Made by a program: the position numbers and the translations under genes. A stretch of 64,000 bases of DNA from Yponomeuta sedellus (taxonomy: Eukaryota; Arthropoda; Insecta; Lepidoptera; Yponomeutidae), in the NCBI GenBank assembly GCA_934045075.1, contig OW203723.1:24703615-24767614 (forward strand), written 5' to 3'. Under the pieces are notes generated by a model that searched no databases, was not told the DNA's origin, and saw nothing but the letters and a program-made list of their open reading frames with translations. Positions 18,061-29,480 of this stretch are shown piece after piece (positions within the stretch are counted from its first letter, which is position 1; the number at the start of each line of letters is the position of its first letter).

Positions 18061-18647
18061 TCCTGTTAGTTATATATACACATTAGTTATATATAGTTAT
18101 ATTTATACATATACACATAAACTCACACTTGTACCTAACCCCGAGATGATGGTTACTATGCGGATTGCTAAATCAGAAGTGTGAATGATCAATACTAAAT
18201 TCAGTACTTTATTTAATGATAATGATACAATTCTCCGTCAATACTCCAAACATCGTGTAATCTGCCATAACATGAGGCATTCGCATCAAACAGGAATATT
18301 TACTACGCGCTGAATAGTCCGACATTTTGGCCGGAGAATTTATTTACGCGATAACTCTTTCGCGGGGCGGACTGTTTATATTTGTCGCAGGAATTTCAAG
18401 TTCGTACTCTAGTTAACACGTTTTCGGCTTGTGGTTGTTTTGTTTTCTTGACCATCGTCAACATGACATTCGTTTCCAGTGGTCCGGCCCTTAAGTTCTG
18501 ACTCCGATGACTTGTCTTTTAAAGGCTCGAGGGACACCAACGGTAACTTCATGATGTTAAAACAGATGACGTCTTTAAATTTAGAAAACACTTCAACACT
18601 TTTTAAATACTATTCGTTTATTTTATTGTTTATTGGAAAACCAACAG

Positions 18648-18720
18648 CCCCTTTGTTTGTACCCACTGCTCGGGCACGGGTCTCTTAATGCATCGCAGGA
18701 AGGTTAGGCCATACTCTACT
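18648..18720 (-). mobile_element. 5S-derived SINE, left part of a split copy
   Basis: TTTGTACCCACTGCTCGGGC, TGCATCGCAGGAAGGTTAGG, CCATACTCTACT. It breaks off and the family resumes at 19123. Confidence 0.6.
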
Positions 18721-19123
18721 TCCGGACGAAATTACGAGCGCAAGCAGTGAGTACGTGTTTAAACAAAAACTAAAAAATGGCTTATCGAGCGGTGTTTTTA
18801 TTCGTATGACGAATTCCTAGTCTGTAAAAGTGACTAAGCAGAGAAGCTTATAAGATTTAGCGTATTTTATCGTAATATCGTAGCTTTTTAACACTCATTT
18901 AGCAGAATTTAGCGTAATAATTAGGTAAATTACTCAACATATGTATTATTATTTTTTCTATAATTGATTGACCTAACAGATTGCATAATTATGATATTGA
19001 CATGTAATATTTTCTTTTTGACATTTGTAAATTTGATTCTTATTTCTAAATTCGATTGTTATTATGTACGGAGTCTTGACTTGTAATGAATATTATCAAT
19101 AAATTATGTCTATGTCTATCACG
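18720..19123 (+). mobile_element. Retroelement tail inserted in a 5S-derived SINE
   Basis: About 400 bp ending ATCAATAAATTATGTCTATG then TCTATC, that is, a polyadenylation-like signal followed by a short TATGTC repeat, typical of LINE 3' ends. No coding segment is readable. It is placed by the break in the surrounding SINE. Confidence 0.5.
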
Positions 19124-19215
19124 GGAGCCAAGTCCGGGTTGTTGGAGGATTGTAAGTCAGTGACAGGCCTTACTGTCAGAAGTTATCAAGCCGCCCATAA
19201 GGCCGCTGACATAAA
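19123..19215 (-). mobile_element. 5S-derived SINE, right part of a split copy
   Basis: GGGAGCCAAGTCCGGGTTGT, AGGCCTTACTGTCAGAAGTT, AAGCCGCCCATAAGGCC. It continues the copy broken at 18720. Confidence 0.65.
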
Positions 19216-19310
19216 GAACAACCCAAACAAGTGTCCCAGGCACTGCAGCGTCCGAGTGACCCCTTCACCCATCTAGTGTGAGTGATGGTACCACTGGACG
19301 CTGCATCTTA
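19215..19310 (-). mobile_element. Repeat-D fragment, reverse orientation
   Basis: TGTCCCAGGCACTGCAGCG and CCCCTTCACCCATCTAGTGT are the reverse complement of repeat-D. It directly follows the SINE. Confidence 0.55.
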
Positions 19311-20164
19311 TTACGTAGATCATCTCGTCTCATGTAGATGAGTCCTCTGTCTGTTCTGTGGACTATTTCGACTTTAAAGTCATAGAACAGTTGATGAGCA
19401 ATCCAGGTGTCTTAAATAGCATATTATTATCTAGAGTACTCGTGTTTTCCGGCATGTTTTCACCTCCATCAGTTAAGAACTTATCTAGGGAGTACATTTG
19501 TCATTATCTCCGTGATTAAACTGGTCGTGTCATAAACAACGGCGCCAACTACCGACGTGATGAAGCAATTACAGCTCTGTCGGACGTTTACAGCTTTACA
19601 TGTCACCGAGATATATGTCTTGCGCGGTCTTTGCTGACCTATCTCGTTCAAGTACAGAACAGATACGAATTCGTAACAGACATCAAGAGCTACGCGTTAT
19701 TTCTGATTGGTGGTGTGCTCGTGTTTCTCGAATAATAAAGGTAAATATGCATTCGTTACGGATCCTAGCCTTCAGGGAAACTCCGAGCGTAGCGCTCTCG
19801 ATAGTCTCTCTCCAATCTGATCCGTCAGCCCACATTTATCCACGCACATACGTATGTCCAATCTACATTTCAAATGGCTTGATGAGTGAGTGTGAAGACA
19901 GCACGTAATTTTTTTCTATCCCCGACTATCTGAAATATGTTTTTTAATGCGATGCAAACAAAGAGGTAATTGCCATTATAAAATATAGATAATCTCGTTC
20001 TTGAGATAATTAAAGTCGTCGGTTGCGGACTGTGTTGTTTGTAGTGTTCTCTTCTGATTTCAACAATTCTTCTGGTTTCTACGTGACTTTGGCTGTTAGT
20101 TGTTACCATTTTGTTTTCTGATCACTTGCTTTATCTGGCTTTGACATAGTTACCGATTCTGAAT
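19311..20164. other. Intergenic, nothing recognised
   Basis: Open segments of up to about 100 codons occur but have no domain, no good splice sites and unremarkable composition. Confidence 0.35.
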
Positions 20165-20172
20165 ATATATAT

Positions 20173-20304
<132 letters not shown>

Positions 20305-20449
20305 TGTATAATTAATGTCCAAGATAAAAGTGACAACGACGACGATGAGGGCGATGCATCCGACGAGTCCAGTTGAGATGCTGCAACATGTAAAATATAT
20401 TTTTATTGATTAGTACGGCAACATAAAGTAAGCCTATGAAATGTGATAT

Positions 20450-20985
20450 ATAGAATAGAATAGAGTTTATTTAATTGCATGCACCATTAGCGCAGCTTCT
20501 CATATATATTCCACCGCAAAAGAAAAGAAAAAAAAAAAAATCCAACCTTCACTAATTTATCCACGGTTTCTCGTACACAACTGGTCTGCTGGTTGTCAGG
20601 CAAAGTCTGCTGCCAGCTGTAAGTTTATTTTTTATTTATTACGTCGGCCTTACAACGCCTGTTGGCGGATTGTTGGTGTGCGAGAAGAGTCAACTGCCGC
20701 CTCGGGGCCCCACATGTTCATTTCGTGTCCTTTGTCCTTTTTTACGCGACTGATGTACTTTTAATATATTACTTAGTACCCGCCCTCACCTTTAACTTAC
20801 TTAAAATATAGTATTTAGTGAGATGTATTTTTGGCTGCATGCCTAGTACATAATTTAATCATCTAAGCTTAGAATAAGTGGCATGTTTCTGTTTTATCTC
20901 AGAATTAAATAAAATAAAAATTACAAAAAGTTATATGAGATACATCGCAAAGTTACACGATTTTAAATCAAACATTATGGTGATC
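20450..20985. other. Intergenic with a possible LINE tail
   Basis: 20455-20530 (AGAATAGAGTTTATTTAATT, GCGCAGCTTC) resembles 48745-48800, so part is a dispersed repeat. An A run occurs at 20521-20540. Nothing else recognised. Confidence 0.35.
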
Positions 20986-21022
20986 CCCACACTAGGCCTA
21001 GCCTGTATCGTGGGAATCAGTA
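20985..21022 (-). mobile_element. SINE-B tail fragment
   Basis: CCCCACACTAGGCCTAGCCT and GTATCGTGGGAATCAG, in reverse orientation. Confidence 0.5.
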
Positions 21023-21530
21023 GAGTGATTTCCAATTAACTTATTGTGACCGGTAACCGTTGGCATAACCTATATTAAATCTTAATGTTTAGAATGCAAA
21101 AGAATTGTTGAAATATAATACAAAAATTACAAATTTGGTTCATGAGATAAATTAAGTGAGAAACTTTAAAAACCAATGGGCGCTTTTACTTTAACTGTCT
21201 CATCAATATTGTTTTCCTAATAGGTATTTGGGAAACAACGTCGATATATAAAAATTAAAATAAAACACATTGTACATACCTAACTAAAGGAATAAGAACT
21301 AAATTATAGTAAAACAGCATGCATAGATTGTGATGGTTTACGGCCCCGGCACAAGTCAAAGTAACAGTTTTTGTTGCATCGAAATCAAATACAGGCTTTC
21401 ACCGTCCGTCCCTAAGCTAAATCCGTTGTATTTGTCTTTTGAACCTTTTTAGAACATTCATTTCACTTCTTCTAGGGTGGGATAGACGAAACCTGGTTTT
21501 GTAGGGATTAGTCAATTTGTATTTAAATAC

Positions 21531-21712
21531 TAGCTGACCCAGCGAACTACGTACCGCCTAACAATCGATACTTTAATTTTTTTTTTATTTTTCTCTCCGT
21601 AAGAATTCGTACCTCAAGGAATATTTAAAAAAAAGAATTAGCGAAATCGGTTCAGCTGCTCTCGAGATATGCGCTTACCATCACATTCAGCAATTCATTT
21701 TTATATTATAGA
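21531..21712 (+). mobile_element. Repeat-E (ACTAGCTGACCC family)
   Basis: Starts ACTAGCTGACCCAGCGAACT, has ACCTCAAGGAATATTT and CGGTTCAGCTGCTCTCGAGA, and ends near TTTTTATATTATAGAT. Same element as 4895-5078 and 51946-52115. Confidence 0.65.
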
Positions 21713-21762
21713 TATGTTCAATTCCAGGGCATCGAAGTTAAATCCTAATTTCGACTTTCCAA

Positions 21763-21984
21763 CTAGCTTTTAAGCTTTTTTGACGACTTGTGGTCTCTAC
21801 TTGACATTTTATCCCTAATTGACTGTTTGAGAAAAAGAGTTTCCGCAGTCGAAATTCTGTGTCTCAAAGTCTCCAACTCCCAGCGGATGTCGTCGTCGTT
21901 TGATCTAGCTCGACGAAAATTCCCGAGTGGCAGCCATCGTCCGTAAATCCGAGAACCTTGGCAAATTATTTTTGACGTACACAT
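21763..21984 (-). pseudogene. Charged open segment, unknown origin
   Basis: About 70 codons on the minus strand: NFRRARSNDDDIRWELETLR, STAETLFLKQSIRDKMSSRD, KSSKKLKS and a stop. The composition is protein-like (charged, helical), but no family is recognised and no splice sites are convincing. It could be a retroelement gag remnant or part of an unknown gene. Confidence 0.2.
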
Positions 21985-23335
21985 CCATACTGGAGATTTC
22001 GTGCAGTGTTTTGAGATGGGTTGAGTGTCAGTTCACGAAATAGTTTGATATCTATCCGGTATCCTAAAAACTATCTTCCACAAAGTATGCTCGATTATCT
22101 TCTGAAAACCGCGTTTCTTTATACAACTGATACGTCATTTCTTTATCATAATATTGACTAGCGGATAATATTATGCGTAGTAAATTTGCCTATAAATATC
22201 TGAAATATTGAAGGCGGTCCAACAGGATTTCAGTTTGGCAATAAATCTTCAAAAATGTTTCAGAAGATGTGTCATCCATCCATTACGACTTGGAAATATG
22301 AACTGCTGAATAGGTACTAAAACGTCATTGAAAGTTACATCAACGACGTTTGTAATTTTTTTACCCAAATCAGCCATCCTTTACAAAACTTGAAAAATCA
22401 TCGCAATACTAAAACATGAAAAATTTATATCATTTTGAGAAAAATTCAATCAAACATCAAACAATCCTTGGCTTCTGGTGTCCTTCAAGGGCTGTAGTGG
22501 ATGGGATGTATATACCTGTATGTTAAGTTTTTACATCTGTCATTATGCGCGTGTGTTCTTTATAACATTAGTATAATTATACCCAGATAGGTATAATTTA
22601 GTTTAAGAAAAGGCCTTGCCTGAAAATCGGCAACTAGTTGCATATTGGTGTACATTATCTAAAAGCCGAGGCACAGACCTTTTTGTCGTCATTTGTAATC
22701 TATAAACTGTTAAATAAAAGTCTCTTTAAACTATCATTAATGAAGTGATTGTTGTATCTTATTTCGCTTGAAGACAAATATATTCTATTCAATTTCAGTA
22801 GGGTACCTATAATATAATAAATTCATTAAAATAAATAATTTTGAATTTCTCGATCATTATCTGACTCCCTCATATTTCGGTCCTTTTTCAAGTTTGTGAT
22901 GTCGTTGACATATCACAGTGTATCCTAATTTGAGTCCAGGACAAGTGATTATCTTGTATCGATGGATTTCGAAAAGATCTCTATATGGATTTCGGTTACG
23001 GAATCTGTAGATAACTGTTTGTGATTTCGTTTGTGCATCGACGGAAACCCTGTCAAATGCCAACAAACAATAGTAAACACAGGGTTATTTCTAAACCCAA
23101 AACTACGGAGGCACAAGTTCAAGTATGACGGGGGCACAGCAATATGTAAACTTGGCATGGCGTCCAGTTGGCACGCCGCTGACAGTTAGCCCGGGGTTAC
23201 AACACGCATTATTAGCGCGAATGCAGCTAATGCACCGTGCTAGCAAAGTGTAACTCCTGATTAAATTACTGTGTGACGTGGAACAAACAGAAGATAGATA
23301 GACGAAATCATTTATTTACATAAAGCAGACGTGTA
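21985..23335. other. Intergenic, nothing recognised apart from small repeat pieces
   Basis: 22890-22965 (GTTTGTGATGTCGTTGACAT, CAGTGTATCCTAATTTGAGT) resembles the SINE-B tail. The remainder shows no gene. Confidence 0.4.
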
Positions 23336-23349
23336 TACAAAGCATCGAT

Positions 23350-23632
23350 CGATGCAACCCTTGTATGTTCCCACTGCTGGAGCACGGGTCTCTTCCTTCA
23401 TCGCAGGAAGGTTTTCCTGCATCGCAGGAATGTTAGGCCATATTCGACCACGGGTCAAGTCCGGGTTGGTGGAGGATTGTAAGACAGCGGCGGGTCTTAC
23501 TGCCAGAAGTTATCTAGCCGCCCATAAGGCCTCTGTAATGGATTAACGACTGCGATTACATGACAGCCGGCACCAACGGCTTAACGTGCCTTGCGAAGCA
23601 CGAAAGCGCTCGGGAAAATGACACTAGCGGTA
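23350..23632 (-). mobile_element. 5S-derived SINE, body
   Basis: CCCTTGTATGTTCCCACTGC, GTCCGGGTTGGTGGAGGATT, CGCCCATAAGGCCTCTG, ACGTGCCTTGCGAAGCACG. It includes a local duplication of TTCCTGCATCGCAGGAA near 23395-23430. The 5S head is lost. Confidence 0.7.
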
Positions 23633-23934
23633 GTCACACATTAATTACAAGTAACAGTACCACGAAAGCATAGAACATAACCGTAGCTTACATGAAAAAC
23701 AAAAGCACAGGATTTTGTCATTTGCAATTTGACATTTGTACGGTACTGTACATATTGGAAAAAATGGCAAATTTAAATAGGCTCCGACTCAGCATGTGCT
23801 GGAAGTTTGGGACAATCTTCATGCTATGATAGCGTTTTCATATAGATAAAGTGCTGGCAGTATTGCTTAGGACAATGTCCGCCTAAAACAAACAATACTG
23901 TACTGTACTCCAAGCAACTAAGCTAAATTAGACC

Positions 23935-24090
23935 ATTAGGCCTGAAGGGTTGTCAGTGGCGGAGATTGAAGGACGGACTTTATCATGGACTAGTTATTGC
24001 TAAGACAGGGCGCTATGGCGCTCATTAGGGGAGGGCTATGTCTAGCAGTGGACTGCATAAAATAGCCTGAAGAAGAAGAAGAAGAATTTG
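23935..24090 (+). mobile_element. LINE tail-F with (GAA)n end
   Basis: CATTAGGGGAGGGCTATGTC, AGCAGTGGACTGCATAAAAT, AGCCTGAAGAAGAAGAAGAA. This is the 3' terminus of a LINE ending in a GAA repeat. Fuller copies are at 29095-29365 and 43435-43685. Confidence 0.65.
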
Positions 24091-24224
24091 CGCTGCGTTT
24101 ATAGGGTGTTTTGGGATTCGTGTTGTTTATGAGGATGACACCGTAATTGGTATCTACACACTTGCATAATTTTGGAACAAATTCAACATTATATCAATCT
24201 GTGGAAATCATTTAGATAACACAA

Positions 24225-24500
24225 CCTCACGCCTGTATCCTAGAGGGGTAGGCAGAGACCACGGACTGCCACTTGCCACTAATCTGACAAATCAACTTAG
24301 CTTCATCAACATTCATAAGTCGTTGCATGCACGCCGGTTCCGTGTACTCTTATCTTCCTCTTTGCTAATACATCCCTTATTTGGCCTACGTATGTCCGCC
24401 CTTACCGTCCCTTCCACTGACATGCGAAATATATATTTGTTTCTTCAATTTTTCTTCCTTCATCATCTCCACATGTCCAAACCAACGCAACAAATCTGTC
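24225..24500 (-). mobile_element. LINE C-terminal fragment (RRACMQRLMNV family)
   Basis: CCTCACGCCTGTATCCTAGA, GGGGTAGGCAGAGACCACGG, CATAAGTCGTTGCATGCACG match 12385-12540. It is more diverged, with broken frames. Confidence 0.55.
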
Positions 24501-24753
24501 TAATTTGTCTAATTAAAATTCACCTAAGTGTAATATAAATCAATATAAAGCTGTCGATTTCCTAAAAGGACCTAAAACAAAAAAAAGAAGAGAGCCCAGT
24601 GTTGGCCATACGCTTCTTTTCTTTCACCCGAACTTCCTTGGTTTTCATTCCATCGAGTTACTCTACCATACATTTTCCACCGAAGCAAATATACTGTAAC
24701 TACATTATCTGCTCTTACAGCTTTTAAATGCGTAAGCGGTTTCTAGCTCTATA

Positions 24754-25157
24754 CAGGGCGTCCCAAAGTTATGGGCCATGAAGGGAAAGTACCTTAAATA
24801 TCGTAGATAGGGTATTTCGCTGAAAGAAGGTTTTATGTTATTTTTAAAACTTAGTAATTCTGCATTCAAAATTTTCAAAAAAATTCTTGCCTTGTCTGGG
24901 AATCGAACCGACTTAAATAAAAAAAAAAAATACCCCTACTTTTATGATGCCAATCGAAAGAATGGCCAAAAACTAATAACTCTTCTTAAGTAACATAGTA
25001 TTTTAAAAGAAAGGAACGGCGTGAAATTAATCATTTTAATCAAATTTAAAACATACATGAAACTGCCGTACTACATAAAGTCTTCTTTCAGCAAAATACC
25101 CTATCTACGATATTTAAGGTACTTTCCCTTCATGGCCCATAACTTTGGGACGCCCTG
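24754..25157. mobile_element. MITE-3, 404 bp, long TIRs, TA duplication
   Basis: The TIRs are about 85 bp: CAGGGCGTCCCAAAGTTATG ... GTAGATAGGGTATTTCGCTG on the left, mirrored by CAAAATACCCTATCTACGAT ... ATAACTTTGGGACGCCCTG on the right. TA flanks both ends (24752-24753 and 25158-25159), as for Tc1/mariner-type insertion. The interior has no transposase. Confidence 0.85.
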
Positions 25158-25427
25158 TATACAGAGGATCATTTAGTTTATATTGCCAGTCCGCGTAAAT
25201 GCAGACAGGTGTGTGAAGCGTTTGGCAGAAATGTTTTGCGATTTTAAGCTGGTGACTAACGTGGGAAAGTATTTACTGAACTATGCCAGTAAGTACTGGT
25301 TTTACCTCTTTCAGAGAAAAGCTCGCCTTTGTACACGCCTTTCTTATTTAATGTCCTGCTAAACGTTTCGTGTGCAATAAAGAAAAATGATATACCAGTT
25401 AGACTTGCATCACTTTACTAAATTCTT

Positions 25428-25602
25428 CATCATCATCATCAACCCATTATATCCCCACCGTGGGGCACAGGTCTCCTCCCTGAGGAAGGTATAGGCCATA
25501 CTCCACAACGGCGACCAAGTCCGGATTGGTGGAGGCTTGCAAGACTAGTGGCTGGTCTTACTATCAGAAGTTTTCAAGCCGCCCTATGGCCTCTGACTTC
25601 TT
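25428..25602 (-). mobile_element. 5S-derived SINE, variant body fragment
   Basis: CCACCGTGGGGCACAGGTCT, CCTGAGGAAGGTATAGGCCA, GTCCGGATTGGTGGAGGCTT. It shares the CCTGAGGAAGG variant with 34130-34270 and 8515-8525, which defines a sub-family. Confidence 0.65.
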
Positions 25603-25845
25603 CATGCAAAAGTCAATTTAAATTGATGTAGTGACATCTAGTGATCCTCAGTTCTTCTAGTGCTTAAACTGGTTTTAGTTCTGTCAAATTTTACGTCTTC
25701 AGTGACAAAGACCAATAACTTTTGTGACTTCATAGTTTGGCAAAGAATTATAATGTTAATTACTGGTGCGATTTATGCGTTGCTCTGTTATGATTCATAA
25801 CAGGGTGGATAGGTACTTATGTAAATTAATATAGATGATTTAGTA

Positions 25846-26100
25846 CAGTCTATTTATTCTTACTTGTCCAATTTAGTAAACAAGATTCTTACCTTAAAAT
25901 TGACATTAGATGCCCAAACTTGACATTTTCTCGCAAATTCATGAACTATCATGAACTATGTTTATAAAATTGGCAGCGTGTTATCTAAAAGTGTTCCAGG
26001 TTACTTCATTTATGGAAATATGGCAGTTTTGGACTAAAAAGTCACAGTTTAAGGGTAGAATCTTGTTTACTAAATTGGACAAGTAAGAATAAATAGACTG
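25846..26100. mobile_element. MITE-4 copy 1, 255 bp, TA duplication
   Basis: TIRs of about 45 bp: CAGTCTATTTATTCTTACTT ... GTAAACAAGATTCTTA against TAGAATCTTGTTTACTAAAT ... AAGAATAAATAGACTG. TA flanks both sides. Copy 2 is at 50008-50249. Confidence 0.85.
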
Positions 26101-26109
26101 TACATCTTC

Positions 26110-26194
26110 TTAGTGTGTCGATGGCAAGCCATCGTGGTGAAAGGATTCGCCAATCACCGTTAGGGACGCTGATTGTTGCCCAGGGAGCACCAGA
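26110..26194 (+). mobile_element. Unclassified repeat piece shared with 4150-4235
   Basis: GATGGCAAGCCATCGTGGTG, AAAGGATTCGCCAATCACCG and TAGGGACGCTGATTGTTGCC are the reverse complement of 4150-4230. It leads straight into the 22-bp tandem array. Confidence 0.55.
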
Positions 26195-26356
26195 CGTTCG
26201 GGCTCAGTGAGTACGTCGTTCGGGCTCAGTCAGTACGTCGTTCGGGCTCAGTGAGTACGTCGTTCGGGCTCAGTGAGTATGTCGTTCGGGCTCAGGGAGT
26301 ACGTCGTTCGGGCTCAGTGAGTACGTCGGTCGGGCTCAAGGAGTACGTCGATCGGG
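26195..26356 (+). repeat. 22-bp tandem repeat, about 7 units
   Basis: The unit is CGTTCGGGCTCAGTGAGTAC plus GT. Seven units plus a partial one differ by one to three bases each. The last units are the most diverged. Confidence 0.9.
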
Positions 26357-26399
26357 GAGGCTCCTTTCATGCACCCATGATTTAGTAGGTAATGAGAGG

Positions 26400-27440
26400 G
26401 AAACCTCAGTTTTAGGGCTACTTTACGATGAAAATATAATCTGATTTAACAATTATTTATATACTTATCTGTTAACAACCAGTGTTCAAAATATCTATAA
26501 TATATATTAGAATATCTAGCTACGGCTGAAATTTATAATTACGGCGAAGCTTGTACATATTTCATAAACGGCGGTCATAGACTATATTATTGTAATAAAA
26601 CTCACCAGACGGACCGCACGAAAAATCCGAAACGAAATAAACGACGTCACAGTGATCAAGTGAAAATTTTAAACTCAGTGTACAAACATGCATTTAAAAC
26701 TACTCTTAAACTAATAATGTTGTCTAAACTCTAACCGAAATAGTATAAAATAAAACACATTCGACTTATAAAAACAGAAACACACACAAAATGGACGACA
26801 CACCCGACATTTTGACGCCCGAGGCTATAGGTCAGTGGACACAAAGTCTAAATCGAATCATTTTAAGATGAACCTTGATACAATTCACTATCACATTTCT
26901 ATTTTGTAAATAGTTCACTGTTCACATCATTGTGAGAGTTTCCTGACGTCACTGTTCATCTTAAAATGGATCCTATTCAGTGTTTACAATTGGCTGCTTT
27001 TTGTTGCTTCAAATTAGAGGAATCGATTCCCAAAACTTAATTGGTGGACGCTGACCGTCACACGACTTATTCACATTGACACTGAAGCCCTTTTGTTCAT
27101 TACGTGAAGTACAAACATCCGCATACAAACATCCGCACACATCAACCAGTTCAACAACTAAATAATTTTAGGAGCGGGCGCACGAATGTAATGGGTTTCA
27201 TGAATTCAGAAAGACAATGAAACTCTAAATGGTTTGGTAAAGGCGACTCTCTTTTTCTGCACGGCAGATAGGTGACTAAATAAATGCTACCAATAAGAAC
27301 TCCAATTATACTAAAAACTATAAGGACATCATTTGTCGTACCTGAGCAAGTAATATCGGGGCTAAGGTATATAGAGTGAAAAACTTTTATGCAATAAAAA
27401 AACTATTATAACATTTTCTAAGGTTAACACGAGTACTAGA
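26400..27440. other. Intergenic, nothing recognised
   Basis: A short internal pair of inverted pieces near 26830-26975 (AATCATTTTAAGATGAAC and TTCATCTTAAAATGG) suggests a small degenerate TIR element, about 125 bp. No gene. Confidence 0.4.
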
Positions 27441-27442
27441 CA

Positions 27443-27575
27443 TAATTAAAACTGTTTTAATAAGGATTTCACTCGTTTAAAAATCTGTAAAAAAATCTGT
27501 AAAAGTGCCGAAACGCCGGAAAATTGTAAAAATATAATAAACGAGTGAAATCCGTATTAAAACAGTTTTAATTAT
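27443..27575. mobile_element. MITE-5, 133-bp inverted repeat
   Basis: Left AATTAAAACTGTTTTAATAA then GGATTTCACTCGTTTA; right AAACGAGTGAAATCCGTATT then AAAACAGTTTTAATT. Arms of about 36 bp have one or two mismatches. The loop contains a direct repeat of AAAAATCTGTAAAA. Confidence 0.8.
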
Positions 27576-28585
27576 AACTATTATAACATTAAGGATTATA
27601 GAAGAAAAAGATGTCTGATATTAAAACAATGAACTTTAAGAGGAAAACTTTATTAATTAGATTAATACATGTTTGGAAAAAAAAGTGGAGTTTCTTTTGT
27701 TTTGTTAGTTTCTTCTCCACATAATCTATTATCTGTGAAACAGCTTTAAAGTTAAGTAAAGTTATAATGAATAAAATAAATTGAGTGAGTAAAGTACTTG
27801 TGACTCATGTTGCAAAAAGGTTAAATGTCTTTTTAAATTCAGAAAGCCATTCCGTTCACGTCCGCTCGCTCTTCGACTCTATGAGAGAATTTTCGGAAAT
27901 TCAAGTTCTCAATGTCGTCAAGGAAGCGATACAAATTACTTTTGCTTTCAATTTGAAACGTACGAGTGCTTAACGCAGTGGACAAAAGGCGAATTAGCTG
28001 TGATGATAATCCTTCCGGATCTTTCACAACTCCTCACCACAATGTACTCCTTCACTAAACTCACTACCCATTAAACCTTCACATAAACCTATATAATAAC
28101 CTACCTACTTACTTTTTCATCTTTACCCCTTTTACATTATCTTAGATATGTGTTTGCATCTTGACTCCTTTAATTAGTTTTATTGCAAGAACTCACTTGT
28201 GCTAATAACCGCTAGCATAGTTAATTTTTTTTTTGTGTTTTAAAAATTGAGCAAATTTTTTAACCACTTCATATTAATCATACTATGTAAAATTATAAAC
28301 CATTGAATTTATTTTACCTTAAGACCTCAGTCCAGGTACTGAATATCCTAACCTAATTGCTTCGAAAACCTTATTGTAAAATCTTCATGCTTGTGCAAGT
28401 GCCCTACATTTAGCTAAAATTTTAATAAATTTTAATCAAAAACTTTGCCAACAAACCTTACTGTCGATCTTAAAAAAAAATCCGTAGCATAATAGAGTGG
28501 AGTGCACGCTTGTAAAGGTCGATGTGCCATCGTCTGTCTTACGTCTGCACATCCGGACAGTATTCGGCGAATAACCTTACTAATA
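27576..28585. other. Intergenic AT-rich DNA
   Basis: An open segment of about 60 codons exists on each strand at 27785-28027, without a recognised domain. No other feature. Confidence 0.35.
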
Positions 28586-28589
28586 ATTA

Positions 28590-28712
28590 CATATTAAACG
28601 GGTCCAATCGCGATTATTTTTAAGGTGAAACGTAATTACCTTAATTCCCGACGTTTCGGCAGCCTTGCAGTGGCCGTGGTCACCGGTAATCGCGATTAGA
28701 CCTTTTTAACAT
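28590..28712 (+). mobile_element. Repeat-G (CCCGACGTTTCGGCAGCCTT family)
   Basis: GGGTCCAATCGCGATTATTT, ACGTAATTACCTTAATTCCC, GACGTTTCGGCAGCCTTGCA. A diverged piece is at 32320-32395. The outer GGTCCAATCGCGATTA and TAATCGCGATTAGACC are inverted. Confidence 0.6.
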
Positions 28713-28986
28713 ATGAGTTCTTAAGAAATACTTACCTAAATAAGTTTGTTATCTAACCTAAACTTTTTAAGCCTCTACACTTGCAAACTCACTAGTTTCC
28801 GTAGCGAGTAATCTAAACATAAACGGCCGAAATTCTAAAAGCACAATTCCATAAAACACTCCAAAAACGCTCGCTATAGTAGTCTGTGGTGGATATATTG
28901 CAAGGAAAAGACGTAACCACAGATTAAGTAAAACGCCTCTAGGAGTCTTTTAGAGGAATCGTGTTTTCGTAAATCAGGCCTTACAG

Positions 28987-29480
28987 TCTGTTAGTTCTTA
29001 GAATATACCTCGGCTACTATCGGATAGAATCGGATATATTCGTGTAATAGAAATATCAGAACTAATATGACACTTAATTAAATAAACTTATTAATCGCTG
29101 TGTGGTGTCGGCCTAGAGAATAGCACCAACTCAAATTCTTCCCGCTTGTGTCGTAAAAGGCGACTAAGGGACACAAACCGGGGGGGTGGGCAGCAGCGCC
29201 CCCTGCAGTACAATTCCCCCATACTGCGATCCCCAACCCGCATGCCCAGCGTGGGGATTATGGGCATTACCCCCCAATAATGGCACAACCTTGCGTTATG
29301 GCGCTCATTAGGGGAGGGCTATGTCCAGCAGTGGACTAATATAGCCTGAAGAAGAAGAAACTTAATAAGAAGAGTTTTATACAGAGCAGGACGTAGTATT
29401 ACACTCGTATGCTTTCGGTGAAAACCGTAGCCTACTCTAGAGCCCGAGGTATATTTTAAAAGCTCACAGACTATAATTGT
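28987..29480. mobile_element. MITE-6 copy 1, split by a LINE tail
   Basis: The left half (CAGTCTGTTAGTTCTTAGAA, TATACCTCGGCTACTATCGG, AGAAATATCAGAACTAATAT) ends near 29090. The right half (ACCGTAGCCTACTCTAGAGC, CCGAGGTATATTTTAAAAGC, TCACAGACTATA) resumes near 29366. The intact relative is 62775-62970. Confidence 0.75.
29095..29365 (+). mobile_element. LINE tail-F, inserted in MITE-6
   Basis: GCTGTGTGGTGTCGGCCTAG, AGGCGACTAAGGGACACAAA, CCAGCGTGGGGATTATGGGC, CATTAGGGGAGGGCTATGTC, and the terminal GAAGAAGAAG. AACTTATTAA on the left and AACTTAATAA on the right may be the target duplication. Confidence 0.7.

Noticed and set aside
26195..26356. CRISPR-like repeat array.
   Set aside because: Units are contiguous 22-bp tandem repeats without spacers, in a eukaryotic genome.
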